Source of the DNA: Chromatiaceae bacterium
GTDB taxonomy: Bacteria; Pseudomonadota; Gammaproteobacteria; Chromatiales; Chromatiaceae
Assembly: GCA_026984455.1 (NCBI GenBank)
Contig: JALSSC010000072.1
Span: 55,733 to 119,732, forward strand
Length of the DNA: 64,000 nucleotides
Direction of reading: 5' to 3'
The position numbers and the translations under genes were made by a program. The notes beneath the pieces were generated by a model. It was not told the origin of the DNA and made no database searches. It worked only from the letters and a program-made list of their open reading frames with translations. Below are positions 12,837 through 23,128 of the stretch, in pieces (position 1 is the stretch's first letter; each line of letters begins with the position of its first letter).

Positions 12837-13954
12837 ACCTGAAACGAGTGGGCTTCGTCGGCTGGCGGGGCATGGTGGGCTCGGTGCTCATGGCGCGTAT
12901 GCGGGCGGAGGACGACTTCCGCCTCATCGACGAGCCCCGGTTCTTCACCACTTCCCAACTGGGGCAGCCCGGCCCTGACATCGGCAGGCCGGTCCCGCCC
13001 CTGCAGGACGCCCGTTCCATCGAGGCCCTGATGCCCATGGAGGCCATCGTCACCTGCCAGGGCGGGGGCTATACCCAGGAGGTCTATCCTGCCCTGCGCG
13101 CCGCGGGCTGGAACGGTTATTGGATCGACGCCGCTTCCAGCCTGCGCATGGCCGATCACAGCCTCATCGTCCTGGATCCGGTGAACGGTGACCTCATCGA
13201 ACGCGCCATCGCCTCCGGCACCAAAGACCTGATCGGCGGCAACTGCACCGTGAGCCTCATGCTCATGGCCCTGGGGGGGCTGTTTCGCGCCGGGCTGGTG
13301 GAATGGGTCAGCGCCATGACCTATCAGGCCGCCTCGGGCGCCGGGGCGCGCAACATGCGTGAACTCATCGCCCAGATGGGGGCGATTCACGCCGCGGTGG
13401 CGGCGGAACTCGCCGACCCCGCCCGCGCCATTCTGGATATCGACCGCAAGGTGACGGCTCGGTTGCGCGAGCCCGGTTTCCCCAAGGAGGCGTTCGGCGC
13501 GCCCCTGGCAGGCAGCCTGATCCCCTGGATCGACCGCCCCATGGACAACGGCCAGACCCGGGAGGAATGGAAGGGTCAGGCCGAGACCAACAAGATCCTG
13601 GGCCGCGAGGACGATCCATTGCCGGTGGACGGCGTCTGCGTGCGCGTCGGCGCCATGCGCTGCCATAGCCAGGCCCTGACGGTCAAACTGACCGCCGACG
13701 TTCCCATGGACGAGATCGAGGACCGACTGGCCCGGGCCAACGACTGGGTGCGGGTGATTCCCAACACCCGCGATGCCACCTTGGAGGCCCTGACTCCGGC
13801 GGCGGTCAGCGGCACCCTGGAGATCCCGGTAGGGCGTCTGCGCAAGATGAACCTGGGCGCTGAGTATCTGGCCGCCTTCACCGTGGGCGACCAGCTCCTG
13901 TGGGGCGCGGCGGAACCCCTGAGGCGGGTGTTGCGGATCTTGCTCACAGTCTGA
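12833..13954 (+). CDS. asd: Aspartate-semialdehyde dehydrogenase
   Basis: This 373-residue enzyme reduces aspartyl phosphate to aspartate semialdehyde for lysine, methionine, threonine and diaminopimelate synthesis. The NADP-binding start [20 protein letters not shown] is conserved. The catalytic Cys138 is in [18 protein letters not shown], the substrate region is [16 protein letters not shown], and the late histidine lies in [13 protein letters not shown]. It is of the E. coli-like type. GTG start overlaps the leuB stop. It precedes fimV, as in pseudomonads. Confidence 0.95.
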   Translation: MNLKRVGFVGWRGMVGSVLMARMRAEDDFRLIDEPRFFTTSQLGQPGPDIGRPVPPLQDARSIEALMPMEAIVTCQGGGYTQEVYPALRAAGWNGYWIDAASSLRMADHSLIVLDPVNGDLIERAIASGTKDLIGGNCTVSLMLMALGGLFRAGLVEWVSAMTYQAASGAGARNMRELIAQMGAIHAAVAAELADPARAILDIDRKVTARLREPGFPKEAFGAPLAGSLIPWIDRPMDNGQTREEWKGQAETNKILGREDDPLPVDGVCVRVGAMRCHSQALTVKLTADVPMDEIEDRLARANDWVRVIPNTRDATLEALTPAAVSGTLEIPVGRLRKMNLGAEYLAAFTVGDQLLWGAAEPLRRVLRILLTV

Positions 13955-14199
13955 CAGGCCGGCGATAGATATATTTCTGAAAATAATCTAGAGTCGCTGG
14001 CATACTCGTTGCGTCTGGATCTTCGGTTCATCGGGTGGGTCCTCCGTGCGCCCTGGGGCCAAGCAGGGTGACGGGCCATAGGGTGCCAATGGCAAGGCGT
14101 CGTGATGCCATCCCGATTGGTAAGGGGTCCCTGTGGAGCCGATCATCCAGAGGTGACGGGTATCCTTTATCGGGGGAGTCACTTGGGAGATTGTTAAGG

Positions 14200-16860
14200 A
14201 TGTTGCGGAAATCGTCCCTGGCCATGGCCGTTGCATGGACTCTGGGGCCTGCCTCCTGCTGGGCGTTGAGTCTCGGTTCGTTGGAGACCCACTCGGCCCT
14301 CAATCAGCGTTTCGATGCCGTCATTCCGGTGCGGGATCTGGATCCGGCGGATATCGACGGAATCAAGGCGGGCATTGCCTCGGCAGCGGACTTTGCCCGG
14401 GCCGGGCTGGACCGACCCTATCTGTTGCAGCGGCTTCGTTTCAATCCGACCGTGACGCCCGATGGCCGGACCGTCATCAGGGTGACGTCCCAGGGAGCCA
14501 TTCGCGAGCCCTTTCTGGATTTCCTGGTAGAAGTGGTCTGGCCCAAAGGCCGTCTGCTCAAGGAGTATACCGTTCTTCTTGATCCCCCGGTGACCACGGG
14601 ACGCCAGTCCCCTCCTTTGGAAGCGCCACGCACGGCCGCAGGGAAACTGGCCCGCGGCGCCGTTACCGTTGCGGCGGCATCGCCCGCTGTGAAGGCCCCG
14701 GGCGGTGGGGTGGGCCAAGCGCGTGTCTATGGCCCCGTCCGTCCCGGACAGACCCTGTGGAGCATCGCCAAAGGGCTCAACGTGCGCGGGGCCACTACCA
14801 CGCAGGTCGCCTTGGCCTTGTTCCGCGAGAATCGGGATGCCTTCGTCGGGGGTGACATCAATCGTCTGAGGGTGGGGGCCCGGCTGCGGGTACCCCAGGC
14901 CGTGACTGCGATCCCGGCTGGTAAGGCCCGTCGGGAGTTCCTGGATTTGATCCGAGCCCAGGGTCGATCGAAGACCGGTCCGCATCCTGGTTCCCCGGCC
15001 AAGCGGGCCGAACTGCACATCGTGACCCCCTCGAAAAAAAAGGCCCCTGAAGAGGGCGCGATCGAACAGGTCAAGAGTGACCTGATGATCGTGCGTGAGG
15101 CCGGTGAGAGCACTCGTCAGGAGACCCAGGACCTGCGTAATCGGATCCAGGAACTGGAGGCGCAGCTCGCCGATATACGCCGCCTGCTGGCCCTCAAGAA
15201 TGATCAACTGGCACGCTTGGCATCCGGCAAAAGGACCTCCCCGTCTGCTCCGGAATCGGTTTCGGAGCGACCGCCCGCGGTGGTTCCTCCCGTGGTGGGT
15301 GAGGCCGATGTCGCCACGGAACCCCCCCCGCCAGCCGCTCCTCCCACCGAGTCTGCCGGCCGGCAGGTGCCCACGCCACTTCAGGGGCCTCCGGCCCAGG
15401 CCGCTTCTCCGGAGGCGACAGCGCCTGTGGCCGCCGTTCAGCCGGAGTCGCCAACGGCACCCCCTCATCCCGTCGCTCCGGAGGTCGAGCCCGCAGCGTC
15501 GGTGACGCCACCCGAGCCGGGGATCCTGGATCGCCTGCTCGGGGATACGACCCTGCTTGGGGTCGTCGGGGCCTTCGCGGTGGTCATGCTGGCCCTCATC
15601 TGGTTGTTTGTCCGGCGCCGCCGGGAGGCAGAGATCCAGCTTCAAGAGAGTATGCTCATTCATCCCGAAGCAATGACGCGTTCTGGGGGAGGGGCGGATC
15701 CGGATGCCCCCGAGGCCCGCGCGGGCCTGAAGGAGGTCGATGAGACCTCTTTCATGAGCGATTTCACCCCCAGCGACATCGATGCCCTGCACGAAGAAAC
15801 GGGTGAGGTGGATCCGGCCTCCGAGGCGGATGTGTATATCGCCTACGGACGCTATCAGCAGGCCGAGAGCCTCATAGCTCAGGCCTTGGAGAAGCAGCCG
15901 GAGCGGGTGGACCTCAAACTCAAACTGTTGGAGATCTATTTCACCACCCGCAATACCGCGGCCTTCGTGAAGCTCGCCGAAGAGATGGGGGCGCAAGGGG
16001 TGGCCAACAGCGAGCCGGAGGCCTGGAAGAAGGTGGTCGAGATGGGTAGAGAACTCCTGCCCAGCCATCGTCTGTTCGGTGGCCAGCGGACCCCCGAACC
16101 TGCTGCAGCCAGCACCCGCCCGGCGGCAGCGGCGGTCGCCGGGGACCGAGTGGCTCCCGACACCACGGCATTGCCCACCGCCCTGGATATAGAGGCCGAG
16201 GTGTCGGAACTGCCCAGTGTGGGTACGCAGTCCGGGACGGTCCAGGACGAGGGGGAGGCATCGGTGGGCGGGAGTTCCAAGGAGGCCAAATCGGGCGATC
16301 TGATGGATGAGCCGCCATCCGGGCCCCCGAAGACCCTGCAGTCACCTTCGGAACTCGATATAGATCTCGATGATCTGGCCTCTCTGGACGATATCGATTT
16401 GGGAGACATCGACCTGGATCGGCTGTCCGAATCTACGGATGCGACGCCAACTCAGGAGACACATCCATCGACCACCGGATTGGAATCGGGATCCCCGGCC
16501 GTGTCCTCAGCACCTCGGGCGCAGTCGTCGGATGCGGTATCCGAGGTCCCGGATATCGACCTCAGCGATCTGGAAATGGGTGAAACTGACGTGGTCTCCA
16601 AGGCCGAGGTAGGCTCCCTGTCCGACCTCCTTCAGCCCGTGTCCGAACATGTGGAGACGGATGCGGGATCTCCTTCGGCGGCTGACTCGGCTGGCGCTCG
16701 GGACAACCAGGAAGAGATCGAGACCAAGCTCGATCTGGCCCGGGCCTATCTCGAAATGGGCGATTCCGAGGGTGCCAAGGAGATCCTGGTGGAGGTCGCT
16801 GAGGAAGGGAACGCGCAACAGCGCGACCAGGCCCGGGATCTCCTGGAGGATCTTGGTTGA
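14200..16860 (+). CDS. fimV: FimV-like peptidoglycan-binding motility/pilus protein
   Basis: An 886-residue protein with signal peptide MLRKSSLAMAVAWTLGPASCWA. It then has the FimV N-terminal domain, with LSLGSLETHSALNQRFDAVI, and a LysM module around residues 185-230 with RPGQTLWSIAKGLNV. A coiled coil lies near 285-340, followed by a long Pro/Ala-rich linker. One membrane helix near 460 (LLGVVGAFAVVMLALIWLFV) separates this from an acidic cytoplasmic half with TPR-like segments. The C-terminal FimV domain reads ETKLDLARAYLEMGDSEGAKEIL. In Pseudomonas, FimV acts in type IV pilus assembly and cyclic-AMP signalling. The pilS gene in the window agrees with pili. truA follows, the conserved order. 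A TTG nine bases upstream is an alternative start. Confidence 0.92.
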   Translation: MLRKSSLAMAVAWTLGPASCWALSLGSLETHSALNQRFDAVIPVRDLDPADIDGIKAGIASAADFARAGLDRPYLLQRLRFNPTVTPDGRTVIRVTSQGAIREPFLDFLVEVVWPKGRLLKEYTVLLDPPVTTGRQSPPLEAPRTAAGKLARGAVTVAAASPAVKAPGGGVGQARVYGPVRPGQTLWSIAKGLNVRGATTTQVALALFRENRDAFVGGDINRLRVGARLRVPQAVTAIPAGKARREFLDLIRAQGRSKTGPHPGSPAKRAELHIVTPSKKKAPEEGAIEQVKSDLMIVREAGESTRQETQDLRNRIQELEAQLADIRRLLALKNDQLARLASGKRTSPSAPESVSERPPAVVPPVVGEADVATEPPPPAAPPTESAGRQVPTPLQGPPAQAASPEATAPVAAVQPESPTAPPHPVAPEVEPAASVTPPEPGILDRLLGDTTLLGVVGAFAVVMLALIWLFVRRRREAEIQLQESMLIHPEAMTRSGGGADPDAPEARAGLKEVDETSFMSDFTPSDIDALHEETGEVDPASEADVYIAYGRYQQAESLIAQALEKQPERVDLKLKLLEIYFTTRNTAAFVKLAEEMGAQGVANSEPEAWKKVVEMGRELLPSHRLFGGQRTPEPAAASTRPAAAAVAGDRVAPDTTALPTALDIEAEVSELPSVGTQSGTVQDEGEASVGGSSKEAKSGDLMDEPPSGPPKTLQSPSELDIDLDDLASLDDIDLGDIDLDRLSESTDATPTQETHPSTTGLESGSPAVSSAPRAQSSDAVSEVPDIDLSDLEMGETDVVSKAEVGSLSDLLQPVSEHVETDAGSPSAADSAGARDNQEEIETKLDLARAYLEMGDSEGAKEILVEVAEEGNAQQRDQARDLLEDLG

Positions 16861-16902
16861 GGACGAGCGGAGCCTCTTGCCCCTCAGGCCATTTACCCCG
16901 CT

Positions 16903-17739
16903 ATGCGGGGGTTCGTTGCGTCTGAGTGTGGGAAGGGCGTGAGCGGGGCGGGCGAACGCCTCGCCATGGGAGTCGAGTACGACGGCGGCGGCTTCCATGG
17001 CTGGCAGACCCAGAGACCCGGGGTGCGGACGGTGCAGGACTGCGTGGAGGCCGCGTTGTCCCGGGTGGCCGACCATCCGGTGAAGGTCCATTGCTCTGGG
17101 CGGACCGATACCGGGGTGCACGCCGAGGGGCAGGTGATCCACTTCGATACCCGCGCCTCGCGCCCGCGGCGTTCCTGGGTCCTGGGCGGCAACACCTTTC
17201 TCCCCCCCGATATCTGCATCCGCTGGGCACGCCCCGTCTGCACTGACTTCCATGCCCGCTTCAGTGCCCAAGGCCGGCACTATCGCTACGACATCCTCAA
17301 CCGGCCCACGCGCCCGGCCCTGGGCCGCGGGCGGGTGGTGTGGGTGCATCGTCCCCTGGACGCGGAGCGTATGCACCGGGCCGGCCAGGTCCTGGTGGGG
17401 CGCCACGACTTCAGCTCTTACCGCGCCCTGGGTTGTCAGGCCAAGAGCCCGGTGCGCGAGGTGTTCTATCTGCGCGTGACCCGCGCGGGCGAACGCATCC
17501 GCCTGGAGATCGGCGCCAACGGCTTTCTCCATCATATGGTGCGCAACATCGCCGGGGTGCTCATCGCCATCGGCAAGGGAGAGCATCCCGTCGGCTGGGC
17601 CGCGGAGGTTCTGGCCCTGCGCGACCGCACCCTGGGCGGGGTCACCGCCCCGCCCCAAGGCCTGAGCCTGGTGCGGGTGGACTACCCGGCCCGTTTCGGG
17701 CTCCCGGAGGCCGAGGATATCTGCTTGAATCCATGGTAA
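16903..17739 (+). CDS. truA: tRNA pseudouridine(38-40) synthase
   Basis: TruA converts uridines 38-40 in the tRNA anticodon arm. The product is 278 residues. The catalytic aspartate is in CSGRTDTGVHAEGQVIHFDT. Other conserved blocks are YDGGGFHGWQTQ, FHARFSAQGRHYRYDI, HDFSSYRALGCQAKSP and GNGFLHHMVR-like GANGFLHHMVRNIAG. The fold begins at about residue 20. The ATG at 16903 has no good ribosome site, and a GTG at 16939 that follows GGAAGGG is a reasonable alternative. It lies between fimV and trpF. Confidence 0.94.
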   Translation: MRGFVASECGKGVSGAGERLAMGVEYDGGGFHGWQTQRPGVRTVQDCVEAALSRVADHPVKVHCSGRTDTGVHAEGQVIHFDTRASRPRRSWVLGGNTFLPPDICIRWARPVCTDFHARFSAQGRHYRYDILNRPTRPALGRGRVVWVHRPLDAERMHRAGQVLVGRHDFSSYRALGCQAKSPVREVFYLRVTRAGERIRLEIGANGFLHHMVRNIAGVLIAIGKGEHPVGWAAEVLALRDRTLGGVTAPPQGLSLVRVDYPARFGLPEAEDICLNPW

Positions 17740-17742
17740 AAG

Positions 17743-18372
17743 ATGCGCACTCGGGTTAAGATATGCGGCCTCACTCGGCGGCGGGACGCGCAGGTCGCGG
17801 TGGGCGCCGGGGCCGACGCCCTGGGCCTGGTGTTCTATCCGCCCAGCCCCAGGGCCGTCACCCCGGAGCAGGCCCGGGAGGTGGTGGCAGGGCTGCCACC
17901 CTTCGTCACCCGGGTGGGGCTGTTCGTGAACGCCGGGCGCGAGGCCGTGGCCGAGGTCCTGGATCGGGTTCCTCTCGACCTGCTCCAGTTTCACGGCGAC
18001 GAACCCCCCGAGGACTGCGCGGGGCACGGCCGCCCCTGGATCAAGGCCGTGCGTATGCGCCCGGGGATCGACCTCCACACCCTGCGCGGGCGCTACGCGG
18101 GGGCCGCCGCCCTGCTGCTGGACGCCTATCGCCCCGGGACCCCGGGAGGGACCGGCGAGGCCTTCGACTGGGCGCTCATCCCCCCGGACCTGGCGCCGGA
18201 GATCGTCCTCGCCGGCGGCCTCGCCCCGGCCAACGTGGGCACGGCGATCCGGCGGCTGAGGCCCTACGCGGTGGACGTGAGCGGAGGGGTGGAGCGGGCC
18301 CGGGGGATCAAGGACGCGGCGAGAATCGAGGCATTCATGCGCGAGGTACGTAGTGCAGACAGCGACACCTGA
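17743..18372 (+). CDS. trpF: Phosphoribosylanthranilate isomerase
   Basis: The 209-residue TIM-barrel enzyme performs the third step after chorismate in tryptophan synthesis. It starts [20 protein letters not shown], containing the catalytic Cys in [29 protein letters not shown] and [11 protein letters not shown] follow. The catalytic aspartate is in [15 protein letters not shown]. The end overlaps the trpB start by 20 bases, so trpF and trpB are probably coupled. Confidence 0.95.
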   Translation: MRTRVKICGLTRRRDAQVAVGAGADALGLVFYPPSPRAVTPEQAREVVAGLPPFVTRVGLFVNAGREAVAEVLDRVPLDLLQFHGDEPPEDCAGHGRPWIKAVRMRPGIDLHTLRGRYAGAAALLLDAYRPGTPGGTGEAFDWALIPPDLAPEIVLAGGLAPANVGTAIRRLRPYAVDVSGGVERARGIKDAARIEAFMREVRSADSDT

Positions 18373-19570
18373 GGGCGCCTACGCGCTCCCCGACGAACAC
18401 GGCCATTTCGGTCCCTATGGGGGGCTGTTCGTGGCCGAGACCCTGATGCAGCCCCTGGAAGAGCTGCGTCAGGCCTACGAGAGATACATCCACGATCCCG
18501 GCTTTCAGGCCGAGCTGGACGCCGACCTGCGACACTACGTGGGCCGTCCCTCGCCCATCTACCTCGCCGAGCGCTGGAGCCGCGAGCTGGGCGGGGCGCG
18601 TATCTTTCTCAAGCGCGAGGACCTCAATCACACCGGCGCGCACAAGATCAACAACACCGTCGGCCAGGCCCTGCTCGCCCGGCGCATGGGCAAGACCCGC
18701 ATCATCGCCGAGACCGGCGCCGGTCAGCACGGGGTGGCCACGGCCACGGTGGCCGCCCGCCTGGGCCTGGAGTGCGTGGTCTACATGGGCGCCGTGGACA
18801 TGGCCCGGCAGGAGGCCAACGTCTACCGGATGCGCCTCCTGGGGGCCGAGGTGGTGGCCGTGGAGTCCGGCTCGCGCACCCTCAAGGATGCCCTCAACGA
18901 GGCCATGCGCGACTGGGTCACCCACATCGACGACACCTTCTACATCATCGGCACCGTGGCCGGTCCCCATCCCTATCCGGCCATGGTGCGGGAGTTCCAG
19001 GCGGTGATCGGGCGCGAGGCGCGGGAACAGATGCAGGCCCTGAGCGGGCGCCTGCCCGATGCCCTGGTGGCCTGCGTGGGCGGCGGTTCCAACGCCATCG
19101 GTCTGTTCCATCCCTTCCTGGCGGACCCGGACGTGGCCCTCTACGGGGTGGAGGCGGCCGGGGAGGGGCTGGAGACCGGCCATCACGCCGCCCCCCTGTG
19201 CGCCGGCCGGCCCGGGGTGTTGCATGGCAACCGCACCTACCTCATGGAGGACACCGACGGCCAGATCATCGAGACCCATTCCATCTCCGCCGGCCTCGAC
19301 TACCCCGGGGTCGGGCCCGAGCACGCCTGGCTCAAGGACAGCGGCCGTGCCCGCTACGTCGCCATCACCGACGACGAGGCCTTGGACGCCTTTCACGCCC
19401 TCACCCGTACCGAAGGCATCATCCCCGCCCTGGAGTCCAGTCACGCCCTCGCCTACGCCGCCAAGCTCGCGCCCACCCTGGGCCGCGAGCGGACGATCCT
19501 GGTGAACCTCTCGGGCCGCGGCGACAAGGACATGCACACCGTGGCGGCGCGGGAGGGCCTGTGCCTGTGA
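18353..19570 (+). CDS. trpB: Tryptophan synthase beta subunit
   Basis: The 405-residue PLP enzyme condenses indole with serine. The PLP lysine is Lys98 in [22 protein letters not shown]. The catalytic Glu region is [13 protein letters not shown] and the phosphate-binding loop is [13 protein letters not shown] start inside the trpF 3' end. The trpA start overlaps its stop. TrpB and TrpA form the alpha2-beta2 channelled complex. Confidence 0.96.
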   Translation: MQTATPEGAYALPDEHGHFGPYGGLFVAETLMQPLEELRQAYERYIHDPGFQAELDADLRHYVGRPSPIYLAERWSRELGGARIFLKREDLNHTGAHKINNTVGQALLARRMGKTRIIAETGAGQHGVATATVAARLGLECVVYMGAVDMARQEANVYRMRLLGAEVVAVESGSRTLKDALNEAMRDWVTHIDDTFYIIGTVAGPHPYPAMVREFQAVIGREAREQMQALSGRLPDALVACVGGGSNAIGLFHPFLADPDVALYGVEAAGEGLETGHHAAPLCAGRPGVLHGNRTYLMEDTDGQIIETHSISAGLDYPGVGPEHAWLKDSGRARYVAITDDEALDAFHALTRTEGIIPALESSHALAYAAKLAPTLGRERTILVNLSGRGDKDMHTVAAREGLCL

Positions 19571-20370
19571 GCCGGATCAGCGACCGCTTCCAGACCCTGC
19601 GCGGGGCCGGGCGCACCGCCCTGATCCCCTTCGTCACCGCTGGCGATCCCGACCCTGGGACCACCGTTCCCCTCATGCACGCCATGGTGGGGGCGGGCGC
19701 CGACCTGATCGAGTTGGGGGTGCCCTTCTCCGACCCCATGGCCGACGGCCCGGTGATCCAGCGCGCCAGCGAGCGCGCCCTGGCCCAAGGCATGAGCCTG
19801 CACCGCTGCCTCGACCAGGTGCGGGCCTTCCGCCGCGACGACGCGGAGACCCCGGTGGTGCTCATGGGGTATCTCAACCCCATCGAGGTCATGGGCTACG
19901 ACAGCTTCGCAGAGGCCGCCGCGGAGGTCGGAGTGGATGGCGCCCTCACCGTGGACCTGCCCCCGGAGGAAGGCCACGACCTGCTCGAGGCCTTGCGTGG
20001 GCGTGGGCTGGACTCCATCTATCTCCTCGCCCCCACCAGCACGGGCGAGCGTATCCGCCGGGTGTGCGCGGCCGCCAGCGGGTTCGTCTATTACGTCTCC
20101 GTCAAGGGCGTGACCGGCGCCGCCCATCTCGATCTGGACTCGGTGCGCAGCCATCTGGACGCGATCCGCGCGGCCACCGATCTGCCCATCGGGGTGGGTT
20201 TCGGCATCAAGGACGCCGCCACCGCCGCGGCCATGGGCAGGCTGGCCGATGCGGTGATCGTGGGCAGTGCCATCGTCGGCCGGATCGAGGCCCTGCAGGA
20301 CCGGCCCGCGGAGGTCCCCGCTGCAGCAGGGGCCTTTCTCGCCGAACTTCGCCGGGCCTTGGGGACATGA
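19567..20370 (+). CDS. trpA: Tryptophan synthase alpha subunit
   Basis: The 267-residue TIM-barrel subunit cleaves indole-3-glycerol phosphate. The catalytic glutamate is in [20 protein letters not shown] and the aspartate in [22 protein letters not shown] and [10 protein letters not shown] build the phosphate site. The GTG chosen overlaps the trpB stop, and another in-frame GTG six bases upstream is possible. It is followed by accD after about 50 bases. Confidence 0.95.
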   Translation: MSRISDRFQTLRGAGRTALIPFVTAGDPDPGTTVPLMHAMVGAGADLIELGVPFSDPMADGPVIQRASERALAQGMSLHRCLDQVRAFRRDDAETPVVLMGYLNPIEVMGYDSFAEAAAEVGVDGALTVDLPPEEGHDLLEALRGRGLDSIYLLAPTSTGERIRRVCAAASGFVYYVSVKGVTGAAHLDLDSVRSHLDAIRAATDLPIGVGFGIKDAATAAAMGRLADAVIVGSAIVGRIEALQDRPAEVPAAAGAFLAELRRALGT

Positions 20371-20424
20371 TGGGCAAGGCCTTCGGGCCCGGCGTTTCCC
20401 TGGACCCCAGATGAGGACCCTGAG

Positions 20425-21306
20425 ATGAAATTCGAGGCCGGCGAGGCCGCCATGAGCTGGTTCCAGAAACTGGTGCCCAGCCGCATCCGTACCACCGGCG
20501 ACAACAAGCGCACGGTGCCCGAAGGCCTGTGGGACAAGTGTCCGGGGTGCAATGCCATCCTCTATCGGGCGGAGATGGAGCGGAATCTGGAGGTCTGCCC
20601 CAAGTGCGGCTATCACAACCGCATCGGGGCCCGCCGGCGCCTCGACCAATTCCTGGACGAGGAAGGGCGTGAGGAGATCGGCGCCGAACTGGAATCGGCC
20701 GATCCCCTGAAGTTCAAGGACAGCAAGAAATACAAGGACCGCCTCTTGCAGGCGCAGAAGAAGACCGAGGAGAAGGACGCCCTGGTGGTGATGCAGGGCC
20801 GTCTCAAGGGCCTGGACGTGGTGACGGCGGCCTTCGAGTTCGCCTTCATGGGGGGCTCCATGGGCTCGGTGGTGGGCGAGCGCTTCGTGCGCGCGGTCAA
20901 GCGCTGCCTGGAACTGGGCATCCCCCTGGTGTGTTTCTCCGCCTCGGGGGGGGCACGGATGCAAGAATCCCTGTTCGCCCTGATGCAGATGGCCAAGACG
21001 TCGGCCGCCCTGGGGCGCCTGCGTCAGCGTGGCATCCCCTTCGTCTCGGTGATGACCGATCCCACCATGGGGGGGGTCTCGGCCAGCCTGGCCATGCTCG
21101 GTGACCTCAATATCGCCGAGCCCAACGCCCTCATCGGGTTCGCGGGGCCGCGGGTGATCGAACAGACGGTCCGCGAGACCCTTCCCGAGGGCTTCCAGCG
21201 TTCCGAGTTCCTGTTGGAACACGGCGCCCTCGACATGATCCTCGACCGCCGGGAACTGCGCGAACGTATCGCCGATCTCCTCGCCATCCTCACCCACCGC
21301 GGCTGA
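20425..21306 (+). CDS. accD: Acetyl-CoA carboxylase carboxyltransferase beta subunit
   Basis: AccD with AccA transfers carboxyl from carboxybiotin to acetyl-CoA, forming malonyl-CoA. An N-terminal zinc ribbon, CPGCN through CPKCG, precedes a crotonase-type core with [22 protein letters not shown] and [10 protein letters not shown]. From this ATG, which has GAGGA seven bases upstream, the product is 293 residues. The conserved AccD N-terminus [10 protein letters not shown] begins at an internal ATG (20452), so the first nine residues may not be used. It sits between trpA and folC, as in many gammaproteobacteria. Confidence 0.95.
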   Translation: MKFEAGEAAMSWFQKLVPSRIRTTGDNKRTVPEGLWDKCPGCNAILYRAEMERNLEVCPKCGYHNRIGARRRLDQFLDEEGREEIGAELESADPLKFKDSKKYKDRLLQAQKKTEEKDALVVMQGRLKGLDVVTAAFEFAFMGGSMGSVVGERFVRAVKRCLELGIPLVCFSASGGARMQESLFALMQMAKTSAALGRLRQRGIPFVSVMTDPTMGGVSASLAMLGDLNIAEPNALIGFAGPRVIEQTVRETLPEGFQRSEFLLEHGALDMILDRRELRERIADLLAILTHRG

Positions 21307-21308
21307 AG

Positions 21309-22583
21309 ATGCGCTTTGGCACCCTCGCCGACTGGCTGCGCTGGCAGGAGGGCCTGCACCCCCAGGCCATCGAGCTGGGTCTGGAGCGGGTGGGCCGGGT
21401 CTGGCGGCGCTTGCGGCCGCATGGTCTGAAGACCCCGGTGGTCACCGTGGGTGGTACCAACGGCAAGGGTTCCTGCGCCGCCTTCATCGAGGCCATCGCC
21501 ACCGCCGAGGGTTATGCCGTCGGCCTCTATGGTTCCCCCCACCTGTTGCGTTACAACGAACGCATCCACATCCGTGGGCGTGAGGTGAGCGACGCCGACC
21601 TGTGCATCGCCTTCGCCGGCGTGGACGCCGCCCGTGGCGACACCCCCCTCACCTATTTCGAGTTCGGCACCCTGGCCGCGCTGAGCCTGTTCGCCGCGGC
21701 GGACCTGGACCTGGTGGTGTTGGAGGTGGGGCTCGGCGGGCGCTTGGACGCGGTGAACATCGTGGACCCCGACGTGGCTGTGGTCACCTCGGTGGGCCTG
21801 GATCACTGTGCCTGGCTCGGGGACGGCATCGACGCCATCGCCCGCGAGAAGGCCGGCATCTTCCGTCCCGGCCGGCCGGCGGTGATCGGGGCACGGGATG
21901 CGCCACCCGCCTTGATCGACGCCGCCGCGGCCCGAGGCGCTCGGATCCTGCGTGCGGGGCACGAATTCCGCGCCGCCTGTGGTCCTGGTGGCTGGACCTG
22001 GCGCGGTCCCGGGGCCACTCGTGGCGGACTGCCCCGGCCTGCGCTGGGGGGCGGCCATCAACTGGCCAACGCCGCCAGCGCCCTCTGTGCCCTGGATGCC
22101 TTGCGCGGACTCCTGCCCGTGGGGCCCGAGGCGATCCGTGCAGGCCTCACGGGGGTGCGCCTGGCGGGCCGGCTCCAGGTCCTGGAGCGGGACCCCTTGG
22201 TGCTCCTCGACGTGGCCCACAATCCCCCCGCCATGGAGGCACTGGTCCAGGCCCTGGAGACGATACCGGGAGCGGGGGGTTGGCATCTGGTCTTCGGTTG
22301 CATGGCGGACAAGGACCTGGACAGCATGCTCGCCATTCTGGCCCCGCGGGTGGAGGCCTGGTATCCCTGCGATCTGGAGGCCCCCCGCGCCGCCGCGGCG
22401 AGCGCCATCACGGCGCGCATACAGGGGCTCACGGGGGTCCGGCCGCGCCCCTGGCCGGATCCGCTACAGGCCCTGGCGGCGGCGCGGAACGCGGGCCGGC
22501 GGGTCCTGGTCACCGGCTCGTTCCATACCGTGGCGGCGGTGCTGGCCACCCATGGCGAGCGGCGTGAACCCGCCGCGGGCTGA
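21309..22583 (+). CDS. folC: Dihydrofolate synthase / folylpolyglutamate synthase
   Basis: This 424-residue Mur-ligase-family enzyme adds glutamate to dihydropteroate and to folates. The ATP loop is VTVGGTNGKGSCAAFIEA near residue 50. YGSPHLLRYNERIHI, LDLVVLEVGLGGRLDAVNI and LLDVAHNPPAMEAL are conserved folate and Mur-ligase blocks. The gene starts two bases after the accD stop. The 3' end overlaps the start of the L,D-transpeptidase gene by about 30 bases in another frame. Confidence 0.95.
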   Translation: MRFGTLADWLRWQEGLHPQAIELGLERVGRVWRRLRPHGLKTPVVTVGGTNGKGSCAAFIEAIATAEGYAVGLYGSPHLLRYNERIHIRGREVSDADLCIAFAGVDAARGDTPLTYFEFGTLAALSLFAAADLDLVVLEVGLGGRLDAVNIVDPDVAVVTSVGLDHCAWLGDGIDAIAREKAGIFRPGRPAVIGARDAPPALIDAAAARGARILRAGHEFRAACGPGGWTWRGPGATRGGLPRPALGGGHQLANAASALCALDALRGLLPVGPEAIRAGLTGVRLAGRLQVLERDPLVLLDVAHNPPAMEALVQALETIPGAGGWHLVFGCMADKDLDSMLAILAPRVEAWYPCDLEAPRAAAASAITARIQGLTGVRPRPWPDPLQALAAARNAGRRVLVTGSFHTVAAVLATHGERREPAAG

Positions 22584-23055
22584 AGGGCTGCGCGTCCTCA
22601 CCGCCGGGCAGCGCCTGGAACTGCACCGTGGCGGGCGCCTGCTCCGTGCCTGGCCCGTGTCCACCGCCCGCAACGGCCTCGGGGAACGCCGGGGTTCCGA
22701 ATGCACCCCCCGTGGCCGGCACGCCATCCGCATCCGCATCGGCGAGGGCTGTCCCGAGGGGGCGGTGTTCGTGGGGCGTCGATTCAGCGGCGAGATCTGG
22801 AGCCCGGCCCTGGCCGCGGCCCACCCTGGGCGTGACTGGATCCTCACCCGCATCCTCTGGCTCACCGGGCTGGAGCCCGGGTTCAACCGGGGCGGTGCGG
22901 TGGACACCCTCAGGCGTTTCATCTACATCCATGGCTGTCCCGACAGCGAACCCCTGGGCCGGCCACGTTCCCATGGCTGCATCCGCATGCGCAACCGCGA
23001 CATACTCGATCTCTTTCCCCGGGTGGGGAAGGGGACCCGGGTGGAGATCCTCTGA
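22552..23055 (+). CDS. L,D-transpeptidase (YkuD-domain) family protein without signal peptide
   Basis: A 167-residue protein of the YkuD/ErfK family, which form 3-3 peptidoglycan cross-links or attach proteins to peptidoglycan through a catalytic cysteine. The YkuD signature is intact: IYIHGCPDSEPLG, then SHGCIRMRNRDILDLF with the active Cys after Ser-His-Gly. CTPRGRHAIRI and PGRDWILTRILWL are family blocks. No signal peptide or membrane helix precedes the domain, and the upstream in-frame sequence is only the folC shadow. A GTG at 22564 is an alternative start. Similar short, signal-less proteins are known in pseudomonads. Location and substrate are uncertain. Confidence 0.82.
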   Translation: MASGVNPPRAEGLRVLTAGQRLELHRGGRLLRAWPVSTARNGLGERRGSECTPRGRHAIRIRIGEGCPEGAVFVGRRFSGEIWSPALAAAHPGRDWILTRILWLTGLEPGFNRGGAVDTLRRFIYIHGCPDSEPLGRPRSHGCIRMRNRDILDLFPRVGKGTRVEIL

Positions 23056-23128
23056 GTACCTTGTATGCGGGAGCGGCCTTCGGGTGCGCTGTTCCCTCAG
23101 CGCTGGCCGATCGCTGAGCAGCGTCCGG

